Source: Enterobacteriaceae bacterium 89
GTDB taxonomy: Bacteria; Pseudomonadota; Gammaproteobacteria; Enterobacterales; Enterobacteriaceae
Assembly (NCBI GenBank): GCA_014156375.1
Contig: RQJH01000002.1
Span: 836,331-900,330 of the forward strand
Reading direction: 5' to 3'
Length of the DNA: 64,000 nucleotides
Positions 24,807 to 34,110 of the stretch are shown here, one piece after another. The notes beneath the pieces were generated by a model. The model did no database searches. It was not told where the DNA came from and saw only the letters and a program-made list of their open reading frames with translations. Numbering within the stretch: position 1 is the stretch's first letter; every line of letters begins with the position of its first letter. A program made the translations under genes and the position numbers.

Positions 24807-24881
24807 TGGGGTGTCGCCAAGCGGTAAGGCTCTGGTTTCTGATACCAGCATACCGGGGTTCGAATCCCTGCACCCCAGCCA
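24807..24881 (+). tRNA. glnX: tRNA-Gln (anticodon CTG), copy 2
   Basis: A 75-base tRNA with anticodon CTG and acceptor stem TGGGGTG/CACCCCA. It is identical to the copy at 24916. E. coli has only two CTG copies here, so either this or the next is the additional one. Confidence 0.97.
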
Positions 24882-24915
24882 CTCTCTTCACTGACATCGT
24901 AAGTACCCAAATTAT

Positions 24916-24990
24916 TGGGGTGTCGCCAAGCGGTAAGGCTCTGGTTTCTGATACCAGCATACCGGGGTTCGAATCCCTGCACCCCAGCCA
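24916..24990 (+). tRNA. tRNA-Gln (anticodon CTG), copy 3
   Basis: A third CTG glutamine tRNA, identical to the gene at 24807 and 34 bases after it. It ends the array, directly before a terminator. It raises the count in this operon to eight tRNAs against seven in E. coli K-12. Confidence 0.97.
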
Positions 24991-24996
24991 ATAAGC

Positions 24997-25026
24997 AAAA
25001 AAGCTCACTTCGGTGGGCTTTTTTGT
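24997..25026 (+). terminator. Terminator of the tRNA operon
   Basis: AAGCTCAC and GTGGGCTT pair (one G-U) around a stable TTCG tetraloop, flanked by six A and six T residues, 7 to 10 bases beyond the last tRNA. Confidence 0.9.
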
Positions 25027-25083
25027 TTTCATCCGCCGGAACAGGTTGTAATTTAGACAAAACCTTTTTCAGGATGAAAAAAC

Positions 25084-25677
25084 ATGAACTACCAGACGTC
25101 GGCTTTGTGGTTCTATCACCCCTTCTACTTTCTCGCTTTTCTGCTCTGCCTTGCCTGCACCTTTCTGGGTTTTTCCAGCCCGATTTTCTATATGCTGATA
25201 GCCGGACTGGTTCTCCCGGTGATTGTTTCGATGCGGCTGCATACGCTTAGCGAATCCGGGAACGCGTGGCTGATGAAAGAGCGTTCGGACTGGCAGGTGT
25301 ACGTCAACGGCATTCCCGTGCAGGAACAGCGCTCAACGCTTAGCAACCCCTGTTTCACTTCACCACAGCGGCTACAGCAATTCTATCTGCGTGCATTTAT
25401 CTGCAAGCTGGTAATCCAGCTCGCGGCTTTGATCATGCTGCTGAATCAGGGGAAAGAGGCTGCATGGCTGAGTATTGAAGGGTTGGCGGAAGGAATTATC
25501 TTTTGCGCCCTGGTGCTGATCATCGTCTCGACGGTGAGAACCTTACGCATGATAAGCGCTCAGCAGTGGCAAATTCAGGCCATCACTTCTACCGCTGGCT
25601 CCCATTGGTATCAGGCATTTTTCGTAGGCAGGAAGCAGGCACAGTCCGCGCTGGGCAGACTGTGTTCACTGGTTTAA
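25084..25677 (+). CDS. Uncharacterised inner-membrane protein
   Basis: I do not recognise this 197-residue protein. It has four probable membrane helices (about residues 8-27, 32-50, 103-120 and 132-150), with a polar loop between the second and third pair (ESGNAWLMKERSDWQVYVNG...) and a basic C-terminal tail carrying TLRMISAQQW and FFVGRKQAQ. There is no signal peptide, catalytic motif or cysteine pattern to suggest an enzyme. It lies between the tRNA terminator and ubiF, a place without an E. coli K-12 gene. Its stop is only 2 bases from the stop of convergent ubiF, so any terminators must lie inside the opposite coding region. Codon use looks like that of the neighbours. Confidence 0.75.
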   Translation: MNYQTSALWFYHPFYFLAFLLCLACTFLGFSSPIFYMLIAGLVLPVIVSMRLHTLSESGNAWLMKERSDWQVYVNGIPVQEQRSTLSNPCFTSPQRLQQFYLRAFICKLVIQLAALIMLLNQGKEAAWLSIEGLAEGIIFCALVLIIVSTVRTLRMISAQQWQIQAITSTAGSHWYQAFFVGRKQAQSALGRLCSLV

Positions 25678-25679
25678 CG

Positions 25680-26852
25680 CTAAAGCCCTAACGCATACTT
25701 CAGCGCCTGGCGTTTCAATACGCCAGCGCGTTCGGCCGCCATCAGCCCGATATTACGCAGCACGCGCAGGGGCGCCAGATCGTTACTAAAACTGGCGTAG
25801 AATAAATCCATTCCCGACTGCATCACGTAGTTATCGGCCATCCGGCGGTTCTGATAGCGCTTCAGTACAGGCAGACTTGCCCAGTCCTCACCGTGGCTGC
25901 GCGCGCTGGCTAACACATCGAGCAACGCATCCACATCACGATAACCAAGGTTGACTCCCTGCCCCGCCAGCGGATGAATGGTGTGCGCAGCATCGCCCAC
26001 CAGCGCCAGACCAGGTTGCACATAGCGCAGGGCATGGCGACGCGTTAACGGGAAGGCTCCGGCGGCCACCGGTTTCACCTGCCCCAGACGAGCGGGGAAC
26101 GTCTTACGAATTTCTTGTTCAAGCTGACTCATTGAAAGTGACTGCAGCTGGCGGATGCGGGCCGGTGAGTCGTACCACACCAGCGAGGCCCAGCGGTCGA
26201 ACAGCGGCAGAAACGCGCGCGGGCCGTCAGGGGTAAACTGCTGCCAGGTGCTGTCACCCGGCGGCTGATCGCACTCGACGGTTATCAGCATACAGGACTG
26301 CTGATACTGCCAGGCGTGGACGCCAATACCTGCAAGCTGTCGGATATGGGAATTTGCGCCGTCGGCTCCAATCACCAGTTTTGCCTGCAGTTCGCTGCCG
26401 TCGGTGAAACTTACCTGATAGCCTTCTGCTGAGTGGAGCATTGTTTCCAGCGAAGCCACGTGTAAGTCGACCTTCGCTTCAGCTTCCAGCGCCTGCCACA
26501 AAGCCAGCTGCAGCACGTTGTTTTCCACCATGTAGCCAAGCTCTGGCAGCTTCAGCTCGGTGGCGTTAAACACCACATGGGCACTTTCCCACTCCCAGGT
26601 TTCAAGCTGGCGATAGCGATGAGTACGCATCGCCAGGATGGCCTCCCAGACGCCAAGCCCGCGCAAAAGCCCCACGGAAGCCGCGCTGATAGCAGAAATA
26701 CGGACATCTGGCTGGCTTTGGGGATCAAACGCCGGTGGCGTGGTCTGTTCAATGACGGTGACGGCAAATCCCTGCTGCGCCAGGCCCAACGCCAGCGCTC
26801 CGCCGACCATTCCGCCGCCGACAATAGCGACATCAGTTTGTTGATTGTTCAT
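25680..26852 (-). CDS. ubiF: 3-demethoxyubiquinol 3-hydroxylase (UbiF)
   Basis: An FAD monooxygenase for the last ring hydroxylation in aerobic ubiquinone synthesis, acting on the demethoxy quinol before UbiG methylation, probably within the cytoplasmic Ubi complex. It has 390 residues. The dinucleotide fold VGGGMVGGALAL (about 11-22), the DG-type motif VIGADGANSHIR (about 160-171) and GDAAHTIHPLAGQGVNLG (about 287-304) are those of the UbiH/COQ6 family. It is divergent from miaB and convergent with the orphan membrane protein. Confidence 0.95.
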   Translation of the reverse strand: MNNQQTDVAIVGGGMVGGALALGLAQQGFAVTVIEQTTPPAFDPQSQPDVRISAISAASVGLLRGLGVWEAILAMRTHRYRQLETWEWESAHVVFNATELKLPELGYMVENNVLQLALWQALEAEAKVDLHVASLETMLHSAEGYQVSFTDGSELQAKLVIGADGANSHIRQLAGIGVHAWQYQQSCMLITVECDQPPGDSTWQQFTPDGPRAFLPLFDRWASLVWYDSPARIRQLQSLSMSQLEQEIRKTFPARLGQVKPVAAGAFPLTRRHALRYVQPGLALVGDAAHTIHPLAGQGVNLGYRDVDALLDVLASARSHGEDWASLPVLKRYQNRRMADNYVMQSGMDLFYASFSNDLAPLRVLRNIGLMAAERAGVLKRQALKYALGL

Positions 26853-26989
26853 AGCCCGGTTTCCTTAAACCTGAATTCCTTAAGTTTACCGGATTTTTTT
26901 ACCCTGTGTGCAGCGGGTCCATCATACTGGTCACTCCCGCTGCAAAGCATTACACTAGCGCCCTGCATTTCTTGAGCCTGAGCAAGTCG

Positions 26990-28423
26990 ATGACAAAAAA
27001 ACTCCATATAAAAACCTGGGGCTGTCAGATGAACGAGTACGATTCATCAAAGATGGCCGATCTGCTGGATGCCACCCACGGCTATCAGCTGACAGAGAAC
27101 GCCGAAGAAGCCGATGTGCTGCTGCTGAATACCTGCTCAATTCGTGAGAAGGCACAGGAAAAAGTGTTCCATCAGCTGGGGCGCTGGAAGCTGATCAAGG
27201 CCAAAAGACCGGACGTGATTATCGGCGTCGGCGGCTGCGTGGCCTCACAGGAAGGCAAGCTGATCCGCGAGCGCGCGCATTATGTCGACCTGGTTTTCGG
27301 GCCGCAAACTCTGCATCGCCTGCCTGAGATGATCAACAGCATCAAGGGAATGCGCGATCGCCGCAAACCAATCATCGACGTCAGCTTCCCGGAAATTGAA
27401 AAGTTCGACAGACTTCCAGAACCGCGTGCTGAAGGCCCAACGGCTTACCTGTCGATCATCGAAGGGTGCAATAAATATTGTACTTACTGCGTGGTGCCTT
27501 ACACCCGTGGCGAAGAAGTCAGCCGTCCGACTGACGATATCCTGTTCGAAGCGGCCCAACTGGCGGCTCAGGGCGTGCGTGAAATTCATCTCCTCGGCCA
27601 GAACGTTAACGCATGGCGCGGCGAGAACTATGACGGCAGTACCGGTTCGTTCGCTGAACTGCTGCGCCTGGTTGCGGCAATCGACGGTATCGACCGTCTG
27701 CGCTTCACCACCAGCCACCCGATCGAATTTACTGACGATATCATCGATGTTTATCGCGATACGCCAGAGTTAGTCAGCTTCCTGCATCTGCCGGTACAGA
27801 GCGGTTCCGACCGTGTGCTGAACCTGATGGGCCGCACGCATACGACGCTGGAATATAAAGCCACTCTGCGAAAGGTGCGTGAAGCCCGTCCGGACATCCA
27901 GATAAGCTCTGACTTTATCGTCGGCTTCCCTGGCGAAACGGACGAAGACTTCGCCAAAACCATGAAGCTGATTGCCGATGTCGATATGGACGTCAGCTAC
28001 AGCTTTGTCTTCTCTCCGCGTCCTGGTACGCCGGCGGCCGATATGATCGATGACGTGCCGGAAGAAGATAAAAAGCAGCGCCTGTACATTTTGCAGGAGC
28101 GTCTTAATCAGCAGGCGATGGCCTGGAGCCGCCGGATGCTCGGCACCACTCAGCGTATTCTGGTCGAAGGCACCTCCCGTAAGAGCATCATGGAGCTCAC
28201 CGGGCGCACCGAAAACAACCGCGTGGTGAACTTTGAAGGCACGCCGGATATGGTCGGTAAATTCGTCGATGTGGAAATCGTCGATGTCTATACCAACTCC
28301 CTGCGCGGCAAGCTGGTTCGCACCGAGGATGAAATGGGCCTGCGCGTTGCACAATCCCCTGAATCCGTCATCGCCCGAACCCGCAAAGAGAACGATCTTG
28401 GCGTTGGCACTTTCCAGCCGTGA
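26990..28423 (+). CDS. miaB: tRNA-2-methylthio-N6-dimethylallyladenosine synthase MiaB
   Basis: A radical-SAM methylthiotransferase that adds the 2-methylthio group to i6A37 in tRNAs reading UNN codons. It has 477 residues (E. coli 474). The N-terminal UPF0004 domain carries the auxiliary-cluster cysteines (GCQMNE, NTCSIRE, GGCVAS), the radical-SAM cluster is CNKYCTYC (about 157-164), and a TRAM domain follows from about 378. The ATG at 26990 gives the family start [13 protein letters not shown]. It begins the miaB-phoL-ybeY-corC-lnt row. Confidence 0.97.
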   Translation: MTKKLHIKTWGCQMNEYDSSKMADLLDATHGYQLTENAEEADVLLLNTCSIREKAQEKVFHQLGRWKLIKAKRPDVIIGVGGCVASQEGKLIRERAHYVDLVFGPQTLHRLPEMINSIKGMRDRRKPIIDVSFPEIEKFDRLPEPRAEGPTAYLSIIEGCNKYCTYCVVPYTRGEEVSRPTDDILFEAAQLAAQGVREIHLLGQNVNAWRGENYDGSTGSFAELLRLVAAIDGIDRLRFTTSHPIEFTDDIIDVYRDTPELVSFLHLPVQSGSDRVLNLMGRTHTTLEYKATLRKVREARPDIQISSDFIVGFPGETDEDFAKTMKLIADVDMDVSYSFVFSPRPGTPAADMIDDVPEEDKKQRLYILQERLNQQAMAWSRRMLGTTQRILVEGTSRKSIMELTGRTENNRVVNFEGTPDMVGKFVDVEIVDVYTNSLRGKLVRTEDEMGLRVAQSPESVIARTRKENDLGVGTFQP

Positions 28424-28430
28424 TCTCAAC

Positions 28431-28451
28431 GGCCTGCCTTGTCGGCAGGCC
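28431..28451 (+). terminator. Hairpin after miaB
   Basis: GGCCTGCC and GGCAGGCC pair around TTGTC, 7 bases past the miaB stop, followed by TTGCATTTCC. The U-run is poor, so it may attenuate rather than stop transcription into phoL. Confidence 0.55.
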
Positions 28452-28575
28452 TTGCATTTCCCCGCCCTGCCCCCACATCGATTGCAATGCTTGCGCCTTT
28501 AAACTCTGGCGTGAATAATTTCCTGTAAGAGCGTGTCTGCACGCCCGTCATTGCGAAATGTAAAAGAGGAACAGT

Positions 28576-29631
28576 TTGAATACAGAAACCCGTGACATCA
28601 CCCTGGAGCCAGCGGATAACGAACGCCTGCTGAGCCTCTGTGGCCCGTTTGATGACAACATCAAGCATCTGGAGCGACGACTGGGCATCGAAATCAACCG
28701 CCGCGATAATCATTTCAAACTCACCGGACGCGCCATCTGCGTTAACGCAGCTGCGGATATTCTGCGCAGCCTGTACGTTGATACCGCCCCGATGCGCGGT
28801 CAGACGCAGGATATTGAGCCGGAGCAAATTCATCTGGCGATCAAAGAAGCCCGCGTGCTGGAACAAAGCGCTGAAAGCGTGCCGGACTACGGCAAGGCGA
28901 TCAACATCAAAACCAAGCGTGGCGTGATCAAGCCGCGAACGCCAAACCAGGCGCAGTACATCGCCAATATTCTCGATCACGACATCACCTTTGGCGTGGG
29001 CCCGGCGGGAACCGGTAAAACGTATCTGGCCGTTGCCGCCGCCGTTGATGCGCTTGAGCGTCAGGAAATCCGTCGAATTCTGCTGACCCGTCCGGCGGTG
29101 GAAGCAGGTGAAAAGCTGGGCTTCCTGCCGGGCGATCTTAGCCAGAAGGTTGATCCGTATTTGCGCCCGCTGTACGACGCGCTGTTTGAGATGCTCGGCT
29201 TCGAAAAGGTCGAGAAGCTGATTGAGCGTAACGTTATCGAAGTGGCTCCGCTGGCCTACATGCGCGGACGTACGCTGAACGATGCCTTCATCATTCTTGA
29301 TGAAAGCCAGAACACCACCATCGAACAGATGAAGATGTTCCTGACACGTATCGGCTTCAATTCGAAAGCGGTGATCACCGGTGACGTGACGCAGATTGAC
29401 CTGCCGCGCAACCTCAAATCCGGCCTGCGCCATGCGATTGAAGTGCTGGCGGAAGTGGATGAAATCAGCTTTAACTTCTTCCACAGCGAAGACGTGGTTC
29501 GCCATCCGGTCGTTGCCCGCATCGTCAATGCGTACGAAGCGTGGGAAGAAGCCGATCAGAAACGTAAAGCCATTGAGGCCGCCGAGCGCAAACGCGAAGC
29601 GCTGGCCGCACAGGCTCAGGAGCATAAATGA
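28576..29631 (+). CDS. phoL: PhoH-like ATPase PhoL (YbeZ)
   Basis: A PhoH-family ATPase of 351 residues (E. coli 346) linked with YbeY in RNA and ribosome maturation and heat tolerance. An N-terminal nucleic-acid-binding domain (about 1-110) precedes the P-loop [11 protein letters not shown] (about 140-150), Walker B IILDESQN (about 237) and [11 protein letters not shown]. The start is TTG, with AAGAGGA 5 bases upstream. Its end overlaps ybeY by 4 bases (ATGA), so the two are translationally coupled. Confidence 0.95.
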   Translation: MNTETRDITLEPADNERLLSLCGPFDDNIKHLERRLGIEINRRDNHFKLTGRAICVNAAADILRSLYVDTAPMRGQTQDIEPEQIHLAIKEARVLEQSAESVPDYGKAINIKTKRGVIKPRTPNQAQYIANILDHDITFGVGPAGTGKTYLAVAAAVDALERQEIRRILLTRPAVEAGEKLGFLPGDLSQKVDPYLRPLYDALFEMLGFEKVEKLIERNVIEVAPLAYMRGRTLNDAFIILDESQNTTIEQMKMFLTRIGFNSKAVITGDVTQIDLPRNLKSGLRHAIEVLAEVDEISFNFFHSEDVVRHPVVARIVNAYEAWEEADQKRKAIEAAERKREALAAQAQEHK

Positions 29632-30095
29632 GTTCGGTGATGTTAGATTTACAGCTGGCCTGTGAAGATGAGAGCGGTCTGCCGCAGGAAGCCCAGTTCC
29701 AGCGCTGGCTGGATGCCACCATTCCGGCGTTTCAGGAAGAGTCAGAGGTCACCGTCCGTCTGGTCGATGAAGCCGAAAGCCACGAGCTGAACCTGACCTA
29801 TCGCGGAAAAGACAAATCCACTAACGTGCTGTCCTTCCCGTTTGAAGCCCCGCCGGGAATGGAAATGCCGCTGCTCGGCGACTTAATTATCTGCCGCCAG
29901 GTCGTTGAACGCGAAGCGCAGGAACAGGGCAAGCCGCTGGAAGCCCACTGGGCGCATATGGTGGTACACGGCAGTCTGCACCTGCTGGGCTACGACCATA
30001 TTGAAGACGAAGAAGCGGAAGAGATGGAGAGTCTGGAAACAGAGATAATGCTTGCTCTGGGCTATGATGATCCGTACATTGCCGAGAAAGAATAG
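29628..30095 (+). CDS. ybeY: Endoribonuclease YbeY
   Basis: A zinc endoribonuclease of 155 residues that takes part in 16S rRNA 3' maturation and late ribosome quality control. The zinc motif [11 protein letters not shown] (about 114-124) shows the three His ligands of H3xH5x[11 protein letters not shown] and GDLIICRQ are the other conserved segments. It overlaps phoL by ATGA; the 94-base gap to corC has a small hairpin with a T-run (30097-30119). Confidence 0.96.
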   Translation: MSSVMLDLQLACEDESGLPQEAQFQRWLDATIPAFQEESEVTVRLVDEAESHELNLTYRGKDKSTNVLSFPFEAPPGMEMPLLGDLIICRQVVEREAQEQGKPLEAHWAHMVVHGSLHLLGYDHIEDEEAEEMESLETEIMLALGYDDPYIAEKE

Positions 30096-30189
30096 CCTGC
30101 GTACCACGCAAGCTTTTTTCACCGCCGTCCGACGCTGAGTTTACGCGCGACGGCCATTTTTTCACTAACATGAGACCCCCAACGACGCC

Positions 30190-31068
30190 ATGAGCGACGA
30201 CAACTCACACAGTAGCGACACCTTACACAGCAAAAAGGGATTTTTCTCCCTCTTACTGAGCCAACTGTTCCACGGCGAACCGAAAAACCGTGACGAACTG
30301 CTGGCGCTGATCCGTGATTCCGGGCAGAACGATCTTATCGACGAAGATACGCGTGACATGCTCGAAGGGGTAATGGATATCGCCGACCAGCGCGTCCGCG
30401 ACATCATGATCCCCCGCTCGCAAATGATTACCCTGAAACGCAACCAGAGCCTCGATGAATGTCTCGACGTCATTATCGAGTCCGCTCACTCGCGCTTCCC
30501 GGTGATCAGCGAGGATAAAGATCATATCGAAGGGATTCTGATGGCCAAAGATCTGCTGCCGTTTATGCGCAGCGATTCCGAAGCCTTCAGCATGGATAAA
30601 GTGTTACGTCAGGCCGTGGTGGTGCCGGAAAGTAAGCGTGTGGATCGCATGCTGAAAGAGTTCCGTTCCCAGCGCTACCATATGGCCATTGTGATTGACG
30701 AGTTTGGCGGTGTCTCAGGTCTGGTGACCATTGAAGACATTCTGGAACTGATCGTCGGTGAAATCGAAGACGAATACGATGAAGAAGACGACATCGATTT
30801 TCGTCAACTGAGCCGCCACACCTGGACGGTGCGCGCCCTGGCGTCGATTGAAGACTTCAACGAAGCCTTCGGCACGCACTACAGTGACGAAGAAGTGGAT
30901 ACCATTGGTGGTCTGGTGATGCAGGCGTTCGGGCATCTGCCTGCGCGCGGTGAATCCATTGACATTGATGGTTACCAGTTCAAAGTTGCGATGGCAGACA
31001 GTCGCCGTATTATTCAGGTCCATGTCAAACTTCCGGAAGACGCGCCACAGCCTACTCTGGAAGACTAA
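30190..31068 (+). CDS. corC: CorC/YbeX CBS-domain protein
   Basis: A 292-residue cytoplasmic protein with two CBS domains (about 65-190; [11 protein letters not shown] starts the first and [28 protein letters not shown] ends the second) and a C-terminal CorC/HlyC transporter-associated domain (about 205-280). It was first linked to Mg/Co efflux with CorA; in E. coli it is also tied to ribosome metabolism, in keeping with its place after ybeY. The acidic stretch after the second CBS domain is typical. It stands 22 bases before lnt. Confidence 0.93.
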   Translation: MSDDNSHSSDTLHSKKGFFSLLLSQLFHGEPKNRDELLALIRDSGQNDLIDEDTRDMLEGVMDIADQRVRDIMIPRSQMITLKRNQSLDECLDVIIESAHSRFPVISEDKDHIEGILMAKDLLPFMRSDSEAFSMDKVLRQAVVVPESKRVDRMLKEFRSQRYHMAIVIDEFGGVSGLVTIEDILELIVGEIEDEYDEEDDIDFRQLSRHTWTVRALASIEDFNEAFGTHYSDEEVDTIGGLVMQAFGHLPARGESIDIDGYQFKVAMADSRRIIQVHVKLPEDAPQPTLED

Positions 31069-31090
31069 TTTAACGGGACGACAACGCTAA

Positions 31091-32629
31091 ATGGCATTTG
31101 CCTCTCTGATTGAACGCCAGCGCATTCGCCTGCTGCTGGCGCTACTTTTTGGTGCCTGCGGAACGCTGGCTTTTTCCCCTTATGATATCTGGCCTGCGGC
31201 GATAGTTTCGCTGATGGGGCTTCAGGGACTGACCCTGAATCGCCGTCCGTTGCAAAGCGCATGGATTGGCTATTTCTGGGGCCTGGGCCTGTTTGGTTCC
31301 GGTATCAACTGGGTCTATGTCAGTATCGCTCAGTTTGGCGGCATGCCCGGACCGGTCAACGTCTTCCTGGTGGTGCTGCTGGCGGCGTATCTGTCGCTGT
31401 ATACCGGGCTGTTTGCCGGAGTGCTCTCACGACTGTGGCCAAAATCGAACTGGGTACGAGTGGCAATAGCTGCGCCCGTTGTCTGGCAAATCACCGAATT
31501 CCTGCGGGGCTGGGTGCTGACAGGCTTCCCGTGGCTGCAGTTTGGCTACAGCCAAATCGATGGCCCGCTGAAAGGGCTGGCGCCAATCATGGGCGTGGAG
31601 GCGATCAACTTCCTGCTGATGGTGGTGAGCGGCCTGCTGGTGCTGGCTATCACTCAGCGCAGCTGGCGTCCGCTTGTCGTTGCCGTGGTGCTGTTTGCTC
31701 TGCCGTTCCCGCTGCGTTATATCCAGTGGTATCAGCTATTGCCTGAGCGCACCACTGAAGTGTCGCTGGTGCAGGGTAATATCCCACAGTCGATGAAGTG
31801 GGATGAAAAAGAGCTGATCAATACGCTCAAAATCTACCTTGATGCCACCGAAAAGGTGATGGGCAAATCGCAGCTGATCATCTGGCCAGAATCCGCCATT
31901 CCTGATCTGGAAATGAATCAGCAGCGTCTGCTCAGCATGATGGACGATATGCTGCGCGCCAAAAACAGCTCGCTGATCACCGGGGTGGTGGATGCCCGTC
32001 TGAACGGTAAAAACCGTTATGACACTTACAACACCATCATCACCCTCGGCAAAGACAATCCGTACAGCTACGACTCCACCGACCGCTACAACAAAAATCA
32101 TCTTGTGCCGTTCGGTGAATTTGTGCCGTTGGAATCAATTCTTCGTCCGCTGGCGCCGTTCTTCGATCTCCCGATGTCCTCTTTCAGCCGTGGTCCCTAT
32201 ATTCAGCCACAGCTGTCAGCGCATAACCTGAAGCTGACCGCCGCTATCTGCTACGAGATCATTCTTGGCGAACAGGTGCGTGATAACTTCCGTCCGGATA
32301 CCGATTTCTTGCTGACCATCTCAAACGATGCCTGGTTTGGTAAGTCGATTGGTCCATGGCAGCATTTCCAGATGGCACGTATGCGCGCGCTGGAGCTGGC
32401 TCGCCCGCTGCTGCGCAGCACTAACAACGGGATTACGGCTGTTATCGATCCGCACGGCGACGTGCAGGCGATGATCCCGCAGTTCACCCGTGATGTGCTG
32501 ACAACCACCGTGACGCCAACCACTGGCCTGACGCCATACGCCCGTACCGGCAACTGGCCGCTGTGGGCAATCACTGCGCTGTTTGGCTTTGGTGCATTGG
32601 TCATGAGCTTACGTCAGCGTAAGCGTTAA
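31091..32629 (+). CDS. lnt: Apolipoprotein N-acyltransferase
   Basis: Adds the third acyl chain to the N-terminal Cys of lipoproteins in the inner membrane, so that Lol can move them outward. It has 512 residues as in E. coli, with about seven membrane helices (first around 12-30) and a periplasmic nitrilase domain (about 220-480). The catalytic triad lies in WPESAIPD (Glu), [11 protein letters not shown] (Lys) and AAICYEII (Cys). It is the last gene of the row. A stem at the very end of the gene (GCTTACG/CGTAAGC, 32607-32624) with a T-run at 32631-32635 may terminate it. Confidence 0.97.
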   Translation: MAFASLIERQRIRLLLALLFGACGTLAFSPYDIWPAAIVSLMGLQGLTLNRRPLQSAWIGYFWGLGLFGSGINWVYVSIAQFGGMPGPVNVFLVVLLAAYLSLYTGLFAGVLSRLWPKSNWVRVAIAAPVVWQITEFLRGWVLTGFPWLQFGYSQIDGPLKGLAPIMGVEAINFLLMVVSGLLVLAITQRSWRPLVVAVVLFALPFPLRYIQWYQLLPERTTEVSLVQGNIPQSMKWDEKELINTLKIYLDATEKVMGKSQLIIWPESAIPDLEMNQQRLLSMMDDMLRAKNSSLITGVVDARLNGKNRYDTYNTIITLGKDNPYSYDSTDRYNKNHLVPFGEFVPLESILRPLAPFFDLPMSSFSRGPYIQPQLSAHNLKLTAAICYEIILGEQVRDNFRPDTDFLLTISNDAWFGKSIGPWQHFQMARMRALELARPLLRSTNNGITAVIDPHGDVQAMIPQFTRDVLTTTVTPTTGLTPYARTGNWPLWAITALFGFGALVMSLRQRKR

Positions 32630-32647
32630 GTTTTTCCTCTCTACCCC

Positions 32648-32716
32648 GCCCGGCGGCGCTTCGCTTGCACGGACCTACAAAGAACGTAGGTCTGATAAGC
32701 GAAGCGCCATCAGGCA
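32648..32716. repeat. REP-like palindromic repeat pair
   Basis: Two head-to-head GC-rich units: GCCCGGCGGCGCTTCGCTTG and, inverted, the complement of GCCTGATGGCGCTTCGCTTA, each ending in a (G)ACCTAC-type tail. This is the layout of enteric REP/BIME elements and lies after lnt. Confidence 0.7.
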
Positions 32717-32741
32717 ATTCCCCAGTCTCGATATCCACTTC

Positions 32742-32757
32742 TGGCACGCCAATTGCT
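32742..32757 (+). promoter_or_regulatory. Sigma-54 promoter of gltIJKL
   Basis: TGGCACGCCAATTGCT matches the -24/-12 consensus (TGGCAC-N5-TTGCT) with the GG and GC exactly 10 bases apart. Transcription would begin near 32768, giving a leader of about 270 bases. gltI is reported as part of the sigma-54 regulon in enterics. The enhancer site for NtrC or another activator was not located. Confidence 0.75.
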
Positions 32758-32786
32758 TAATCATTTCAGTAAGCTGCGTTTATCGC

Positions 32787-32854
32787 GATAGCGCAACCCG
32801 GTTGCACTATCAGGGTTCAGCGGTAGCACCCTTTCGGTGCAATTAAGCATTTTT
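32787..32854 (+). other. Two hairpins and a T-run in the gltI leader
   Basis: An imperfect stem (GATAG and GCAACC arms, 32787-32811) is followed by a perfect GCACC/GGTGC stem around CTTTC (32826-32840), then AATTAAGCATTTTT. They would be the first structures made from the sigma-54 promoter. They could stabilise the leader, attenuate, or end a short RNA. Confidence 0.4.
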
Positions 32855-32972
32855 GCCTTAAAACGGTGCGGCGCACCTCGCAAAAACAAACAATAACGCA
32901 GCAAAATCTTTACATTAAGCCAAACTAAATGTTAACAAACAGGCTTAATACTGCACACAAAAGTGGCAGCTA

Positions 32973-32993
32973 AGAACAACACAACACACACAA
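32973..32993 (+). promoter_or_regulatory. C/A-rich GcvB target in the gltI leader
   Basis: A run made only of A and C except for one G (AGAACAACACAACACACACA) lies 45-65 bases before the gltI ATG. In Salmonella the G/U-rich region of the small RNA GcvB pairs with such a C/A-rich element at this distance in gltI and blocks 30S binding. Conservation of place and composition supports the same control here. Confidence 0.7.
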
Positions 32994-33037
32994 TGGGTAT
33001 CAGTGCGTTCACGCGACGCCATGATAAGGAGTTGGAT

Positions 33038-33943
33038 ATGCAATTACGTAAACTGGCCACAGCCATGCTGGTGATGGGGATGTCTGCCGGGGTTGTCCAT
33101 GCTGAAGATGCACCCGCTGCGGGCAGCACGCTGGATAAAATCGCCAAAAATGGGGTGATTGTGGTCGGCCACCGTGAATCGTCCGTACCGTTTTCGTACT
33201 ACGATAACCAACAGCAGGTCGTGGGCTACTCCCAGGACTACTCCAACGCGATCGTTGACGCGATCAAGAAAAAACTGAACAAGCCGGATCTGCAGGTCAA
33301 ACTGATCCCTGTGACCTCTCAGAACCGTATCCCACTGCTGCAAAACGGCACCTATGACTTCGAGTGTGGTTCCACTACCAACAACCTCGAGCGTCAAAAG
33401 CAGGCCGCTTTCTCTGACACTATTTTCGTTATCGGCACCCGTCTGCTGGTGAAAAAGGGCGGCCCAATCAAAGATTTCGACGATCTGAAAGGCAAAGCGG
33501 TCGTGGTGACCTCCGGGACCACCTCTGAAGTACTGCTGAATAAGATGAACGACGAGAAGAAAATGGATATGCGCATCATCAGCGCTAAAGACCACGGTGA
33601 CTCCTTCCGTACCCTGGAAAGCGGTCGCGCAGTGGCCTTTATGATGGATGATGCCCTGCTGGCCGGTGAGCGCGCGAAAGCGAAAAAACCTGACCAGTGG
33701 GAAATCGTCGGTACTCCGCAGTCTAAAGAAGCGTACGGCTGTATGCTGCGCAAAGACGATCCAGCCTTCAAAAAGCTGATGGACGACACCATCGTTCAGG
33801 CCCAGACCTCCGGCGCGGCTGAGAAGTCCTTCGACAAGTGGTTCAAAAACCCAATTCCACCGAAGAACCTGAACCTCAACTTCGAACTGTCTGACGACAT
33901 GAAAGCCCTGTTCAAAGCGCCAAACGACAAAGCACTTAACTAA
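33038..33943 (+). CDS. gltI: Glutamate/aspartate-binding periplasmic protein
   Basis: Periplasmic receptor for glutamate and aspartate, handing them to the GltJKL ABC transporter. It has 301 residues (E. coli 302). The signal peptide is MQLRKLATAMLVMGMSAGVVHA with cleavage near residue 22. The family-3 solute-binding fold shows GVIVVGHRESSVPFSYYD at the start of lobe 1, STTNNLERQK and VVVTSGTTSE at the ligand pocket. The ATG at 33038 follows AAGGAG 6 bases away. It is led by a sigma-54 promoter and a GcvB-type site, and is followed by the SroC region. Confidence 0.96.
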   Translation: MQLRKLATAMLVMGMSAGVVHAEDAPAAGSTLDKIAKNGVIVVGHRESSVPFSYYDNQQQVVGYSQDYSNAIVDAIKKKLNKPDLQVKLIPVTSQNRIPLLQNGTYDFECGSTTNNLERQKQAAFSDTIFVIGTRLLVKKGGPIKDFDDLKGKAVVVTSGTTSEVLLNKMNDEKKMDMRIISAKDHGDSFRTLESGRAVAFMMDDALLAGERAKAKKPDQWEIVGTPQSKEAYGCMLRKDDPAFKKLMDDTIVQAQTSGAAEKSFDKWFKNPIPPKNLNLNFELSDDMKALFKAPNDKALN

Positions 33944-33954
33944 TTAAAACAACG

Positions 33955-34098
33955 ATGGGCGGGTTCGCCTGCCCTCTCGATTGCAAGGAAATACGGACAG
34001 ACTATACGCTGAGGGGCCGTTCCCCACTCAGCATGAACAAGCCACATCAATTGTTTCCTTAGCAGTCTTCAAGGGTAGCGCTGCTACCCTTTTTTTTT
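33955..34098 (+). ncRNA. sroC: SroC-like small RNA (3' UTR of gltI)
   Basis: The 167-base gltI-gltJ gap contains no ORF but ends in a perfect terminator stem, as does SroC in E. coli and Salmonella, where the RNA is cut from the gltIJKL transcript and acts as a sponge for GcvB. Here the 5' boundary is approximate; the 3' end is set by the AGGGTAGC stem and its U-run. A short hairpin (GGGCGGGTTCGCCTGCCC, 33957-33974) lies at the start. A GcvB target in the same mRNA leader supports the SroC-GcvB circuit. Confidence 0.6.
34072..34098 (+). terminator. Terminator between gltI and gltJ
   Basis: AGGGTAGCGCTGCTACCCT forms a perfect 8-bp stem with a 3-base loop, followed by eight T residues. It is the 3' end of the SroC-like RNA; read-through gives gltJKL, so the permease is made in smaller amount than the binding protein. 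Confidence 0.9.
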
Positions 34099-34110
34099 CG
34101 GAGTCCATTT

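Noticed and set aside
24233-25060. Several short open frames across the tRNA array, with repeated protein-like segments
   Set aside because: They are readings through tandem tRNA genes, which explains their repeated sequence.
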